Source: Blastococcus sp. MG754426 (GTDB lineage: Bacteria > Actinomycetota > Actinomycetes > Mycobacteriales > Geodermatophilaceae). Taken from it: a stretch of 53,579 bases of DNA. The notes under the pieces are model-generated. The model searched no databases, was not told where the DNA came from, and saw only the letters and a program-made list of their open reading frames with translations. A program made the position numbers and the translations under genes. Of this stretch, positions 26,996-36,446 are shown one piece after another (positions within the stretch are counted from its first letter, which is position 1; each line of letters begins with the position of its first letter). The DNA lies in contig NZ_SSXC01000021.1 in assembly GCF_021699055.1 (NCBI RefSeq), forward strand, positions 1 to 53,579. Direction: 5' to 3'.

Positions 26996-27034
26996 GGGCG
27001 GTCCTTCGGGGCGTGCTGCGGGCGGGCGGGAACG

Positions 27035-27072
27035 CGACGAGCCCCCGTCCCGCGAGGGGAGGGGGCTCGTCG
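27035..27072 (-). terminator. Hairpin after rpsT
   Basis: CGACGAGCCCCC (27035-27046) pairs exactly with GGGGGCTCGTCG (27061-27072) around a 14-nt loop. It lies 32 nt after the rpsT stop on the minus strand. Confidence 0.65.
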
Positions 27073-27104
27073 TCGAGCGGGTGCGCCCGGTGGGCGCGGC
27101 CCGG

Positions 27105-27365
27105 TCAGAGACCGGCGGTGAGCTTCGCCAGACCCGACTTGCGGTTGGCGGCCTGGTTCTTGTGGATGACGCCCTTGCTGGCGGCCTTGTCCAGCTGCTT
27201 GGCGGCGGCCTGGTAGGCGGCGGTCGCGGCCGCGGCGTCCCCCGACTCGGCGGCGGTGCGCACCCGCCGGACGGCCGTCTTCAGGGCGGACTTGACGGCA
27301 ACGTTGCGCTGGCGCGCCTTCTCGTTGGTCTTGATCCGCTTCATCTGGGACTTGATGTTCGCCAC
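27105..27365 (-). CDS. rpsT: 30S ribosomal protein bS20
   Basis: An 86-residue bS20: [20 protein letters not shown] at the start, [18 protein letters not shown] near the end. The GTG at 27365 has GAGG seven bases upstream. The longer upstream open frame is not family sequence. Divergent from lepA, as in other actinobacteria. Confidence 0.96.
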   Translation of the reverse strand: MANIKSQMKRIKTNEKARQRNVAVKSALKTAVRRVRTAAESGDAAAATAAYQAAAKQLDKAASKGVIHKNQAANRKSGLAKLTAGL

Positions 27366-27452
27366 GCGTGAGCCTCGGTGTCTCGACAGGAGGGAGTTCT
27401 TCTGACAGTCGTTCGTGCGTCCGGGCGGCGTGCGCCACAGGACCGGCCTGCA

Positions 27453-27458
27453 AAGATA
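27453..27458 (-). promoter_or_regulatory. rpsT promoter -10
   Basis: On the minus strand TATCTT, with an extended TGG before it, lies about 88 nt upstream of rpsT. It implies a leader of roughly 80 nt. Confidence 0.5.
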
Positions 27459-27575
27459 CCAGCGCCCCGTCGGCAGCCCCAACCCGCCGTCCGGCGACGT
27501 CCGGCACATCCGGCACGACGCGGCGGTCCCGCCCGCCTACGACCCGGGGCGCGGACGTGGGACGATGGCGGCACT

Positions 27576-29405
27576 GTGACGACTCCTGCTGCCACCGACC
27601 CGGCCCGCATCCGGAACTTCTGCATCATCGCCCACATCGACCACGGCAAGTCGACGCTGGCCGACCGGATGCTGGAAGTCACCGGGATCATCGAGGCACG
27701 GCAGATGCGCGCCCAGTACCTCGACCGCATGGACATCGAGCGTGAGCGCGGCATCACCATCAAGGCGCAGAACGTCCGCCTGCCGTGGACCGTCGGGGAC
27801 ACCGAGTACGTCCTCGACATGATCGACACCCCGGGGCACGTCGACTTCACCTACGAGGTGTCCCGGTCGCTGGCCGCCTGCGAGGGGGCGGTCCTGCTGG
27901 TCGACGCCGCCCAGGGCATCGAGGCGCAGACGCTGGCCAACCTGTACCTGGCGCTGGAGAACGACCTCACGATCATCCCGGTCCTCAACAAGATCGACCT
28001 GCCCGCGGCGCAGCCCGAGAAGTACGCCGCCGAGATCGCCCACATCATCGGCTGCGACCCGGACGACGTCCTCCGGGTCAGCGGCAAGACCGGTGAGGGC
28101 GTCCCCGCGCTGCTCGACCGCATCGTGCAGGAGATCCCGGCCCCGGTCGGCGACGCCGACGCCCCCGCCCGCGCGATGATCTTCGACTCCGTCTACGACA
28201 TCTACCGCGGCGTCATCACCTACGTCCGGGTGGTCGACGGCAAGATCTCCTCGCGCGAGCGGATCAAGATGATGTCCACCGGTGCCACGCACGAGCTCCT
28301 GGAGATCGGGGTGATCTCGCCCGAGCCGAAGCCGGTCGAGGGCCTCAGCGTCGGCGAGGTGGGCTACTTCATCACCGGGGTGAAGGACGTCCGCCAGTCC
28401 CGGGTCGGTGACACCGTCACCCTGCAGCACAAGCCGGCGGCCGAGCCGATCGGCGGCTACAGCGACCCGAAGCCGATGGTGTACTCCGGCCTCTACCCGA
28501 TCGACGGCAGCGACTACCCGCTGCTGCGCGAGGCGCTGGACAAGCTGCTGCTCAACGACGCCGCGCTCACCTACGAGCCCGAGACGTCGGCGGCCCTGGG
28601 CTTCGGCTTCCGCGTCGGCTTCCTCGGCCTGCTGCACCTGGAGATCGTCCGCGAGCGGCTGGAGCGCGAGGCCGGGATCAGCCTGATCTCCACCGCGCCG
28701 AACGTCGTCTACCGCGTGGTCATGGAGGACCGCTCCGAGATCACGGTGACCAACCCGAGCGACTGGCCCGAGGGCAAGATCGACACCGTCTACGAGCCGA
28801 TCGTCAACGCCACCATCATCGCGCCCAGCGACTACACCGGCGCCATCATGGAGCTCTGCCAGAGCCGGCGCGGCCAGCTCGGCGGGATGGACTACCTGTC
28901 GGAGTCCCGGGTCGAGCTGCGCTACACGCTGCCCCTCGGCGAGATCATCTTCGACTTCTTCGACGCGTTGAAGTCGCGCACCCGCGGCTACGCCTCGCTG
29001 GACTACCAGGAGGCCGGCGAGCAGGAGTCCGCCCTGGTCAAGGTGGACATCCTGCTCCAGGGCGAGGCCGTCGACGCGTTCAGCGCGATCGTGCACAAGG
29101 ACAAGGCCTACAGCTACGGCGTCATGATGGCCGGCAAGCTGCGCGAGCTCATCCCGCGGCAGCAGTTCGAGGTGCCCATCCAGGCCGCCGTCGGCTCGCG
29201 GGTCATCGCCCGCGAGACCGTGCGCGCCATCCGCAAGGACGTCCTCGCCAAGTGCTACGGCGGTGACATCACCCGCAAGCGGAAGCTGCTGGAGAAGCAG
29301 AAGGAGGGCAAGAAGCGGATGAAGATGGTCGGCCGCGTCGAGGTCCCGCAGGAGGCCTTCGTGGCGGCGCTCTCCACGAACGAGTCCACCGCCTCCAAGA
29401 AGTGA
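27576..29405 (+). CDS. lepA: Elongation factor 4 (LepA)
   Basis: Ribosome back-translocating GTPase, 609 residues. [18 protein letters not shown] near 15 is the P-loop, then [10 protein letters not shown] (switch I), DTPGHVDF and NKIDLP. The LepA-specific C-terminal domain ends with [22 protein letters not shown] at 27576 begins a protein of normal length; the 66 codons upstream in the same frame are not family sequence. Confidence 0.97.
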   Translation: MTTPAATDPARIRNFCIIAHIDHGKSTLADRMLEVTGIIEARQMRAQYLDRMDIERERGITIKAQNVRLPWTVGDTEYVLDMIDTPGHVDFTYEVSRSLAACEGAVLLVDAAQGIEAQTLANLYLALENDLTIIPVLNKIDLPAAQPEKYAAEIAHIIGCDPDDVLRVSGKTGEGVPALLDRIVQEIPAPVGDADAPARAMIFDSVYDIYRGVITYVRVVDGKISSRERIKMMSTGATHELLEIGVISPEPKPVEGLSVGEVGYFITGVKDVRQSRVGDTVTLQHKPAAEPIGGYSDPKPMVYSGLYPIDGSDYPLLREALDKLLLNDAALTYEPETSAALGFGFRVGFLGLLHLEIVRERLEREAGISLISTAPNVVYRVVMEDRSEITVTNPSDWPEGKIDTVYEPIVNATIIAPSDYTGAIMELCQSRRGQLGGMDYLSESRVELRYTLPLGEIIFDFFDALKSRTRGYASLDYQEAGEQESALVKVDILLQGEAVDAFSAIVHKDKAYSYGVMMAGKLRELIPRQQFEVPIQAAVGSRVIARETVRAIRKDVLAKCYGGDITRKRKLLEKQKEGKKRMKMVGRVEVPQEAFVAALSTNESTASKK

Positions 29406-29504
29406 CCGCGCGGATCGCCGCCCGGAGCGCCGCCGCGGTGTGACCCCGGCGCGCTAGTGTCCGCCGCGACGGCCGGGGGAGTCCCGCCGCGACGGGAGGA
29501 CGTC

Positions 29505-30209
29505 ATGCTGCTGCGCCGGACGGGCGCGCCGCTGCTGGCGCTGGCCCTGCTGGCCGGTCCCGTGCTCGCCGCCTGCGGCTCCGAGGAGCCCGCCGAGTCG
29601 GCGACCGCCCTGCTCGCGCGGGCCAAGCAGACCCTCGATGGGGCGGAGACCGTGCACTTCGTGCTGGGCAGCGAGGGGGCGCCGAGCACCGGCACCGTGC
29701 TGGTGGGCGGGGAGGGCGACATGGCCCGCCCGGCATCCTTCGACGGCACGCTGCAGGTGCTGGCGGCCGGGGCGAGCCTCGACCTGGAGGTCGTGTCGGT
29801 CGGCGGCACCGTCTACGCGCAGCTGCCCTTCACCAGCGGCTTCAGCGTCATCGACCCGGCGCAGTTCGGCATCGGCGACCCCGGCGCCCTGCTCGACCCG
29901 GAGACCGGCATCTCGCAGCTGCTCGTCGAGGCGGAGGGCGCCGAGCTGGGGGAGGAGCGCCGGGTGGAGGGCGCGGTGGTCCGTGAGGTCACCGCCGAGC
30001 TGCCCGGTGACCTGGTGCAGCAGCTCCTCACCAGCCAGGACCCGGAGCAGCCGGTGCAGGCCCGGTTCTCCGTCGCCACCGACAGCGGCGAGCTGCGCCG
30101 CGCCGAGCTGACCGGCCCGTTCTTCGAGGCCGGTACCGACGCCACCTACATCCTCGAGCTCAGCGACTTCGGGGCCGATGTCGAGATCAGCGCACCGGCC
30201 ACCGGCTGA
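29505..30209 (+). CDS. lprG: LppX/LprAFG-family lipoprotein, LprG-like
   Basis: A 234-residue lipoprotein with signal peptide and lipobox VLAAC (Cys24). The rest matches the LppX_LprAFG fold, a half-barrel that carries lipids across the envelope (AKQTLDGAETVHFVLGSEG, then GGTVYAQLPF, and LELSDFGADVEI at the end). The next gene overlaps by 32 bases and is an MFS transporter, the same pair as mycobacterial lprG-Rv1410c, which exports triacylglycerides. ATG at 29505 has GGGAGGA upstream. The symbol rests on family plus synteny. Confidence 0.82.
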   Translation: MLLRRTGAPLLALALLAGPVLAACGSEEPAESATALLARAKQTLDGAETVHFVLGSEGAPSTGTVLVGGEGDMARPASFDGTLQVLAAGASLDLEVVSVGGTVYAQLPFTSGFSVIDPAQFGIGDPGALLDPETGISQLLVEAEGAELGEERRVEGAVVREVTAELPGDLVQQLLTSQDPEQPVQARFSVATDSGELRRAELTGPFFEAGTDATYILELSDFGADVEISAPATG

Positions 30210-31923
30210 GCCCGGCGCCCGGGCGGTCCCGGGTCTCGCCGCGATCGTCCTCGCCACCCTCGCCGTGCTCGTCACGGCGGCCGACACCTACGTCGTCGTC
30301 CTCGCCCTCCCCGACATCCTCACCGGCGTCGGGGTGGGGCTGGACGAGCTGCAGAGGGCGACGCCCATCGTCGGCGGCTTCCTGCTCGGGTACACCGCGA
30401 CGCTGCCGCTGCTGGGCCGGCTGGCCGACCTGCGCGGGCGGGCCCCGGTGCTCGTCGGCTGCCTGCTGCTGTTCGCCCTCGGCTCGCTGCTGACGGCGAC
30501 GGCGGAGACGCTCGGCCCGGCCGTCGCCGGGCGCGGTCTGCAGGGCATCGGCGCGGGCGGGCTGGTGCCGGCCACGCTGGCGCTGGTCGCCGACCGGTGG
30601 TCACCCGAGCGCCGGGCGGTCCCGCTCGGCGTGGTGGGCGCCGTGCAGGAGGCCGGCGCGGTGCTCGGTCCGCTGGCGGGTGCCGCCGTGCTCGCGGTGG
30701 CGGACTGGCGCGCCATCTTCTGGCTCAACCTGCTGCTCGGGGTGGCGCTGGCGGTGGGCGTCGTCGTCACCGGGCGGGTCCGCCGGCCCGACCCGGTCGG
30801 GCTCGGGCTCGCCGCGCTCACGGTCCTCGCGCTGGGGCTGCTGCTGGCCGAGCCGCCCGCGCTGGCCGAGGACGTCACCCTCGGCCTGCTCTGGGTCCCG
30901 CTGCTGGACCGATCGGCGTGGACGGGGCCCCTGCTGCTGGTCACCGTCGTGCTGGGGGTGCTCCTGGTCGCGCGCAGCCTGGCGCAGCCTGCGGGCGCGG
31001 TGCTGCCGCTGGGCGGGCTCGGCCGGCTGGCGCGGGAGGTGGACGTCGTCGGCTCGCTGCTCGCCGTCGTCGCGCTCGGCGCCCTGGTGTGGGCTTTCGC
31101 CGCCGCCGACCCGGCCCGCGAGGTGGTCGCCCACGGGTGGGTGCTGCTGCCGCTGGCCGCCCTCGCCGGCGTCCTGTTCGTGCTGCACGAGCGGCGCGCC
31201 GTCGCACCGGTGCTGCCGCTCGCCGCGCTCCGGCCGGTGGGGGCGTGGGGGGCGCTGGTGGTGAACCTCTTCGTGGGCGCCGCCCTGGTCGCCGCGCTCG
31301 TCGACGTCCCCCTGTTCGCGCGCGCGACCACGACGCCGGGCGACCAGCTCGGTGCGGCCCTGGTGCTCCTGCGGCTGCTGGTCGCCGTGCCGGTCGGGGC
31401 GGTGACCGGGGGCTGGCTGTGCCGGGTGGTCGCCCCCCGCGTCGTCGCCGGCGCCGGGATGGCCCTGGCGGCGGCCGCCTTCGCCGCGATGACGGGGTGG
31501 GACGAGCGGTCGCTGGACGGGGCGTGGTCGACCGCCGTCCTGGTCGCGGCGGGGCTCGGGTTCGGCCTCGCGATCGCGCCGGTCAACGCGGTGCTGCTGG
31601 CCGTCACCCCGCCGCGGGTGCACGGGAGCGCCAGCTCGCTGGCCGTCGTGGCCCGGACCGTCGGCATGCTGGCCGGCTTGTCGCTGCTGACGGCCGTGGC
31701 GCTGCGCCGGTTCACGGCCGAGGTGGCGGCCATCGGCAGCCCCGTGGAGCTGTGCCCCGCGAGCCCGGCCGACTGCCCGGCGTACGACGCCGCCACCGAG
31801 GCGGCGGTGCTGACCCAGCTGCACACCGTCTTCGCCGGGGCCGCGGTCGCGGCCGCGCTGGCCGCGGCGGCCGCCCTGCTCCTGCTGCGCGGCGCGCCGG
31901 TCAGGAGTCCAGCGCGAGCCTGA
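30178..31923 (+). CDS. MFS transporter, Rv1410c/P55-like
   Basis: A 581-residue membrane protein of the DHA2-like major facilitator type with about 14 hydrophobic segments. The motif A region reads LLGRLADLRGRAP near 80, motif C region LGVVGAVQEAGAVLGPLAG near 147. The ATG at 30178 lies inside the preceding lipoprotein gene (32-base overlap); the next in-frame start would remove the first membrane segment. Together the two probably move lipids to the outer envelope. The C-terminal codons overlap the convergent Clp-N remnant. Confidence 0.85.
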   Translation: MSRSAHRPPAEPGARAVPGLAAIVLATLAVLVTAADTYVVVLALPDILTGVGVGLDELQRATPIVGGFLLGYTATLPLLGRLADLRGRAPVLVGCLLLFALGSLLTATAETLGPAVAGRGLQGIGAGGLVPATLALVADRWSPERRAVPLGVVGAVQEAGAVLGPLAGAAVLAVADWRAIFWLNLLLGVALAVGVVVTGRVRRPDPVGLGLAALTVLALGLLLAEPPALAEDVTLGLLWVPLLDRSAWTGPLLLVTVVLGVLLVARSLAQPAGAVLPLGGLGRLAREVDVVGSLLAVVALGALVWAFAAADPAREVVAHGWVLLPLAALAGVLFVLHERRAVAPVLPLAALRPVGAWGALVVNLFVGAALVAALVDVPLFARATTTPGDQLGAALVLLRLLVAVPVGAVTGGWLCRVVAPRVVAGAGMALAAAAFAAMTGWDERSLDGAWSTAVLVAAGLGFGLAIAPVNAVLLAVTPPRVHGSASSLAVVARTVGMLAGLSLLTAVALRRFTAEVAAIGSPVELCPASPADCPAYDAATEAAVLTQLHTVFAGAAVAAALAAAAALLLLRGAPVRSPARA

Positions 31924-32189
31924 GGTCGTCGCGCAGCGCCGGGACGTCCGCGCCGCGGTCGTGCAGCACTCCATGGCCAGCCCCCTGCCCCTCGCGGATC
32001 GGGCCGAGTGCGATGTGCCCGTCGGTGAGGGTGCGCGACTCGGGGGCGAGAGCCTCGCGCTGCGCGAGCCCCAGCACCTTTTCTGGCCCGCGGGGCGAAG
32101 GGGATGTGCCCGCCGGGTGAGCTGCCTCGTGGGCCGTCGAGCGCGCCGGGTCCGGACTCCTCTCGACCCGGCCCCGGGCGGCGTCCAGG
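31901..32189 (-). pseudogene. Clp N-domain remnant, out of frame with upstream HTH
   Basis: The minus strand encodes a stretch like a Clp amino-terminal repeat (VLGLAQREA, then HIALGPIREGQG and ADVPALRDDLRLAL), with the best possible start a GTG at 32077. In actinobacteria such a domain often follows an HTH domain in one protein. Here the HTH frame stops at 32190 and this part is one base out of phase. Several core positions differ from the usual pattern, so decay is likely. An independent small gene cannot be excluded. Confidence 0.4.
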
Positions 32190-32423
32190 TCAGTCCCTCC
32201 GTCGGAGCGGCCCGCGACCGCCCGCGTGCTTCTTGTGCACCGCCTGGCGGCTGACGCCCAGCTCCTGCGCGATCTGCTCCCACGTCCAGCCCAGGTCGCG
32301 GGCGTTGCCGACCTGGAGCGCCTCGAGCCGCTCGACGAGGACCCGCAGGGAGCGCACCGCGGCGAGCCCCACCGCCGGGTCCTCGCTGCCGGCCGCCGTG
32401 GCCACCTGCGCCGCGTCCGCCAC
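32190..32423 (-). CDS. Helix-turn-helix protein (probably truncated HTH-Clp-N regulator)
   Basis: A 77-residue protein. Residues 10-40 form a helical, Leu-rich stretch, then WTWEQIAQELGVSRQAVHKKH is a clear helix-turn-helix. It ends in a short basic tail. Homologues usually continue into a Clp-N domain, seen out of frame just downstream. GTG at 32423 lies eight bases after TTGGGT and 17 bp further from a TTGACA -35, a plausible leaderless promoter. Confidence 0.6.
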   Translation of the reverse strand: MADAAQVATAAGSEDPAVGLAAVRSLRVLVERLEALQVGNARDLGWTWEQIAQELGVSRQAVHKKHAGGRGPLRRRD

Positions 32424-32454
32424 GGCTGTCGACCCAAGGTGCGCGCGGCCCCGA

Positions 32455-32472
32455 TGTCAACCGCAATTGACA
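32455..32472. promoter_or_regulatory. Inverted repeat between the HTH gene and the guanidine exporter
   Basis: TGTCAA-N6-TTGACA, a perfect 6-bp inverted repeat. The left arm read on the minus strand is the TTGACA -35 of the HTH gene (17 bp from TTGGGT at 32437-32432). It may be the operator of the HTH protein, or simply two back-to-back -35 elements. Confidence 0.5.
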
Positions 32473-32507
32473 CGTGCGATGGTGGAGGGGAGCCGCCTTC
32501 CCGGCTC

Positions 32508-32550
32508 CCGGACGAGCGGTGCCGTACCCGGTGTGCGACAAGACGGCGCC
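32508..32550 (+). promoter_or_regulatory. Guanidine-III riboswitch (ykkC-III class)
   Basis: The segment contains, in order, CCGGACGAG, GCCGTACCCGG and GACAAGACGGC, the conserved blocks of the guanidine-III class, a compact H-type pseudoknot. It ends just before the ribosome binding site GAGGGG (32553-32558 region) of a SugE/Gdx gene at 32564. Ligand binding should expose the site and switch on guanidinium export. Class recognised by sequence match from memory; the neighbouring gene supports it strongly. Confidence 0.9.
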
Positions 32551-32563
32551 AGAGGGGCCCGCG

Positions 32564-32878
32564 ATGTCGTGGTTGGTGCTGGTGCTGTCCGGGGTGCTGG
32601 AGGCGGTGTGGGCGGCGGCGCTCGACCGGTCCCACGGGTTCACCCGGCTGGTGCCCTCGGTGGTCTTCGGTGTCGCCCTGGTCGCGAGCATGGGCGGGCT
32701 CGCCTTCGCCATGCGCGAGCTGCCGCTGGGCACCGCCTACGCGGTGTGGGTGGGCATCGGCGCGGTGCTGACCGTCGCCTACGCGATGGTCACCGGCGTG
32801 GAGCCGGTGTCACTGGTGCGGGTGCTGCTGCTGGCCGGCATCGTCGGCTGCGTCGTCGGCCTCAAGATCGTGCACTGA
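32564..32878 (+). CDS. sugE: Small multidrug resistance protein, SugE/Gdx guanidinium exporter
   Basis: A 104-residue SMR protein with four membrane segments. The essential Glu sits in GVLEAVWAAAL (Glu13); GTAYAVWVGIGAV near 60 is typical of the SugE/Gdx branch, which exports guanidinium in exchange for protons. The guanidine-III riboswitch directly upstream supports that substrate over quaternary ammonium. ATG at 32564 follows GAGGGG by about seven bases. It is a single-gene unit; dual-topology homodimers are usual in this branch. Confidence 0.93.
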   Translation: MSWLVLVLSGVLEAVWAAALDRSHGFTRLVPSVVFGVALVASMGGLAFAMRELPLGTAYAVWVGIGAVLTVAYAMVTGVEPVSLVRVLLLAGIVGCVVGLKIVH

Positions 32879-32941
32879 CGGTGGGCGCCGGCGCGCGGTT
32901 CCCCGCTGGGAACTGCGCGCCCGCGCACACCGCCGCCCGCC

Positions 32942-33907
32942 TCAGAGGGTGAAGACGATCTTCCCGTTGGTGCGGCCCTCGAGCATCCGCGCGAAGCCCT
33001 CCCGGGCGTCGGCCAGCGGCAGCTCGACGTCGATCTGCGGGCGGACGCCGGTGACGGCGCACATCCGGATCAGTGCCTCGAGCTCGGACTTCGTCCCCAT
33101 CGTGGAGCCGATGACCGACAGCTGGGTGAAGAAGACCCGGTTGAGCTCCGCCCCGGGGTTGAAGCCGGTGGTGGCGCCGGAGGTGACGAGCACGCCGCCG
33201 GGCTTGAGCGACTTGATGCTGTGGCCCCAGGTCGCCTCGCCGACGGTCTCCATCACGCCGTCGACCCGCTCGGGCAGCCGCGCGCCGCTCTCGAAGGCCT
33301 GCTCGGCGCCGAGCGCCAGCGCCGCGGCCCGCTTCTCCTCGCTGCGGCCGGTGACCCAGATGCGGTAGCCGGCGGCGCGGCCGAGCACGATGAGCGCCGT
33401 CGCCACCCCGCCGCTGGCGCCCTGCACCAGGACGGTCTGCCCCGGCCGCAGCCCGGACTTCACGAACAGCATCCGGTAGGCGGTCAGCCAGGCGGTGGGC
33501 AGGCAGGCGGCCTCGGCGAAGGAGAGCTCGGCCGGCTTGGGCAGCAGGTTGCGCCGGGGGACGGCGACCTTCTCCGCCATCGAGCCCTGGTGCACCTCCG
33601 ACAGCAGCGACCGCTTCGGGTCGAGGGTCTCGTCGCCCATCCAGTCGGGCGTGGAGATGACGCCGTGGACGACGACCTCGTTGCCGTCCTCGTCGATCCC
33701 CGCGGCGTCGGTGCCGAGGATCATCGGCATCCGCTCGGCGGGCAGCCCGATGCCCTGGAGGCTGAACAGGTCGTGGTGGTTGAGCGACACCGCCTTGACC
33801 TGGATCGTCGTCCAGCCGTCGGGCGCCTCGGGCTCGGGGCGCTCCCCGATCTCCAGCACGGAGAGCGGATCCTTCGGGGCAGGGGTGGAGACGAAGGCAG
33901 CCAGCAT
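32942..33907 (-). CDS. Zinc-type alcohol dehydrogenase/quinone oxidoreductase family (MDR) protein
   Basis: A 321-residue medium-chain reductase. The GroES-like N-terminal half has VSLNHHDLFSLQG and ILGTDAAGI; the Rossmann half has QTVLVQGASGGVATAL and WVTGRSEEKR. Catalytic-zinc Cys ligands are not evident, so it may be a zinc-free quinone-oxidoreductase type. ATG at 33907 has TAGCGT seven bases upstream and no ribosome binding site. Substrate unknown. Confidence 0.85.
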   Translation of the reverse strand: MLAAFVSTPAPKDPLSVLEIGERPEPEAPDGWTTIQVKAVSLNHHDLFSLQGIGLPAERMPMILGTDAAGIDEDGNEVVVHGVISTPDWMGDETLDPKRSLLSEVHQGSMAEKVAVPRRNLLPKPAELSFAEAACLPTAWLTAYRMLFVKSGLRPGQTVLVQGASGGVATALIVLGRAAGYRIWVTGRSEEKRAAALALGAEQAFESGARLPERVDGVMETVGEATWGHSIKSLKPGGVLVTSGATTGFNPGAELNRVFFTQLSVIGSTMGTKSELEALIRMCAVTGVRPQIDVELPLADAREGFARMLEGRTNGKIVFTL

Positions 33908-33914
33908 GATCGGG

Positions 33915-33920
33915 ACGCTA
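33915..33920 (-). promoter_or_regulatory. MDR gene -10 (leaderless type)
   Basis: TAGCGT on the minus strand, seven bases before the ATG at 33907. Confidence 0.55.
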
Positions 33921-33965
33921 TGACATGCCCGAGCCGAGGGCGACACGGACACCCGGCCGGCTGCG

Positions 33966-34559
33966 TCAGCCGCAGACCACCCGTTGCTGGCGCAGTTCGC
34001 TCTCCGCGGGGTCGACGTTGACCAGCCGGCCCACCGCGACGTCGGGCACCACCAGGCGGACCCCACCGGCGACCCGGGCGGCGCGGACGTCGAGGTGCTC
34101 GGTGCACTCGCCCCGGTCGAAGACGTGCCGCGTCACCGGCCCGGTCCCGTGCCAGGCCATGCCCACGACCGCGTAGCCCTCCCGGTCGGGCAGGCCGACG
34201 GGGGAGGAGCAGATGAGGGGCAGGACTCCGCCCGCGCCCGCGGAGCGCAGCCCGTCGAGCCGGGCCCGCACCCGGGCCTCGGTCGTGCACTCGTAGAGGA
34301 CGCCCTCGCCACCGCCGCCGGGCAGCGGGCCGCCCACGAAGAAGTCGGTGACCCCGAACGCCGGTTCGGCCGGCGGGTCGAAGACCTCCAGGACGGCGTG
34401 CAGGGTGCGACCGTTGCGGGGGTCGGTGCCGTCGAGCCCGCTGCTGGCGAAGCCGATCCGCTCCTCGGTCCCGGCCGCGGCCGGTCCCGGCGTCATCAGC
34501 CCCGCCGCGGCCGCCAGCAGCAGAACGCCCAGCCCCCGACGCGACCTCGACGCCCTCAT
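33966..34559 (-). CDS. Secreted protein of unknown function
   Basis: I do not recognise this 197-residue protein. An N-terminal signal peptide (basic MRASRSRRG, hydrophobic core to about 22, likely cut after PAAAG near 30) marks it as exported. The mature part has four cysteines (YECTT, LICSS, GECTE and the penultimate RVVCG), enough for two disulfides, and no membrane anchor. AGGAGG precedes the ATG. The 228-nt gap upstream to selD (34560-34787) holds no other gene that I can see. Confidence 0.65.
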   Translation of the reverse strand: MRASRSRRGLGVLLLAAAAGLMTPGPAAAGTEERIGFASSGLDGTDPRNGRTLHAVLEVFDPPAEPAFGVTDFFVGGPLPGGGGEGVLYECTTEARVRARLDGLRSAGAGGVLPLICSSPVGLPDREGYAVVGMAWHGTGPVTRHVFDRGECTEHLDVRAARVAGGVRLVVPDVAVGRLVNVDPAESELRQQRVVCG

Positions 34560-34787
34560 CCCGGTCCTCCTCGCATGCCGGGCCCGGCTTCTCGGCGCCC
34601 GTCGTGCGCGGGAGCGTGGCAGCGGCGGCCCCGTCGTGCCAGGCCCGCCGGCGCGCCCGGCCCACCGGCGGCGGCGCGTCGCGCGGGACTCGCCGCGGCT
34701 GCCCCAGCGGGCGAGTTCCGGTCCCCTCTGCGCCCCGGCGACGGACCACAGGGCCGCTCGTTGCCCGCTGCGATGCTCCCGGGGCTG

Positions 34788-35795
<1,008 letters not shown>

Positions 35796-35802
35796 GGACC
35801 CG

Positions 35803-35808
35803 AATCTA
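35803..35808 (-). promoter_or_regulatory. selD -10 (leaderless type)
   Basis: TAGATT on the minus strand, seven bases before the selD GTG; it includes the UAG stop of the preceding gene. Confidence 0.55.
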
Positions 35809-36393
35809 GGCCCGGCCACCGCGGAGCACCCGGAGCCGGGGTGGCCCGGGCAGCGGGGGAGGTGCCGCCCGGGGCAGCTTCCGCCCGGCGGGGTGCCCGG
35901 CCGAGGGCGGGGCCGCCACACCGGTCAGGTCGCGCCGCGGCGCCGGCTCCCCGGTGACCTCGGCGGCGCCGATCCGGTCGGCCCGGAACCAGCGCAGCTC
36001 GTGGCGCTCCCGGCACCAGGCCAGGAGGAACTCGTGCGCGCCGGCGCGGACCAGCAGCTGCGGCTCCACGGCCCGCTCCGACGAGCGGCCCTCGCGGTCG
36101 CGGTACCCGAGCACCAGGACCCGCTGCTCGCCGAGCCCCTGCTCCACGCGGCGGCGCACCTCGGCGTCGAGCGCCGCCTCGGCGGCCAGGCGCCGGCTGC
36201 TCGCCAGCAGCCGCGCCCGCTGGGCCGGATCCGGCTCCAGCGCCCCCAGCACCTTCTCCAGCGCGGTCCGGCCGGCGGCCGCGTACGGGCCCTCGGGGTG
36301 GGCGGCCAGCGCGGCGGCGACGGCGGCCGCCTCCTCGGGCGTGAGGGCGACCGGCGGCAGCGTGGCGGGGGTGCGGTGCTCGGTGCGGTTCAC
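35806..36393 (-). CDS. WYL-domain protein lacking an HTH domain
   Basis: About 195 residues (207 if the GTG at 36429 is used). It starts with TLPPVALTPEEAAAVAAAL, the segment that follows the HTH in WYL regulators, and contains a WYL-like domain (PQLLVRAGAHEFLLAWCRERHELRWFRADRI). The normal N-terminal winged helix is missing, and tRNA-Sec starts only 18 bp beyond 36429, so there is no room for it. A Pro/Arg-rich tail ends in UAG. WYL domains sense ligands; whether this one acts on the sel locus is unknown. Confidence 0.7.
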   Translation of the reverse strand: MNRTEHRTPATLPPVALTPEEAAAVAAALAAHPEGPYAAAGRTALEKVLGALEPDPAQRARLLASSRRLAAEAALDAEVRRRVEQGLGEQRVLVLGYRDREGRSSERAVEPQLLVRAGAHEFLLAWCRERHELRWFRADRIGAAEVTGEPAPRRDLTGVAAPPSAGHPAGRKLPRAAPPPLPGPPRLRVLRGGRA

Positions 36394-36433
36394 GCCGCGG
36401 ATGGTGGCAGCGACCTCCGACAGTTCCACCCCG

Positions 36434-36439
36434 TAGGCT
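36434..36439 (+). promoter_or_regulatory. selC promoter -10
   Basis: TAGGCT ends seven bases before the first base of mature tRNA-Sec, so transcription could begin at or next to the mature 5' end. Confidence 0.55.
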
Positions 36440-36446
36440 CACCCGC

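Noticed and set aside
32190-32192. In-frame stop of the HTH gene as a recoded Sec codon
   Set aside because: It is UGA, not UAG, and the Clp-N continuation is in a different frame, so recoding would not restore it.
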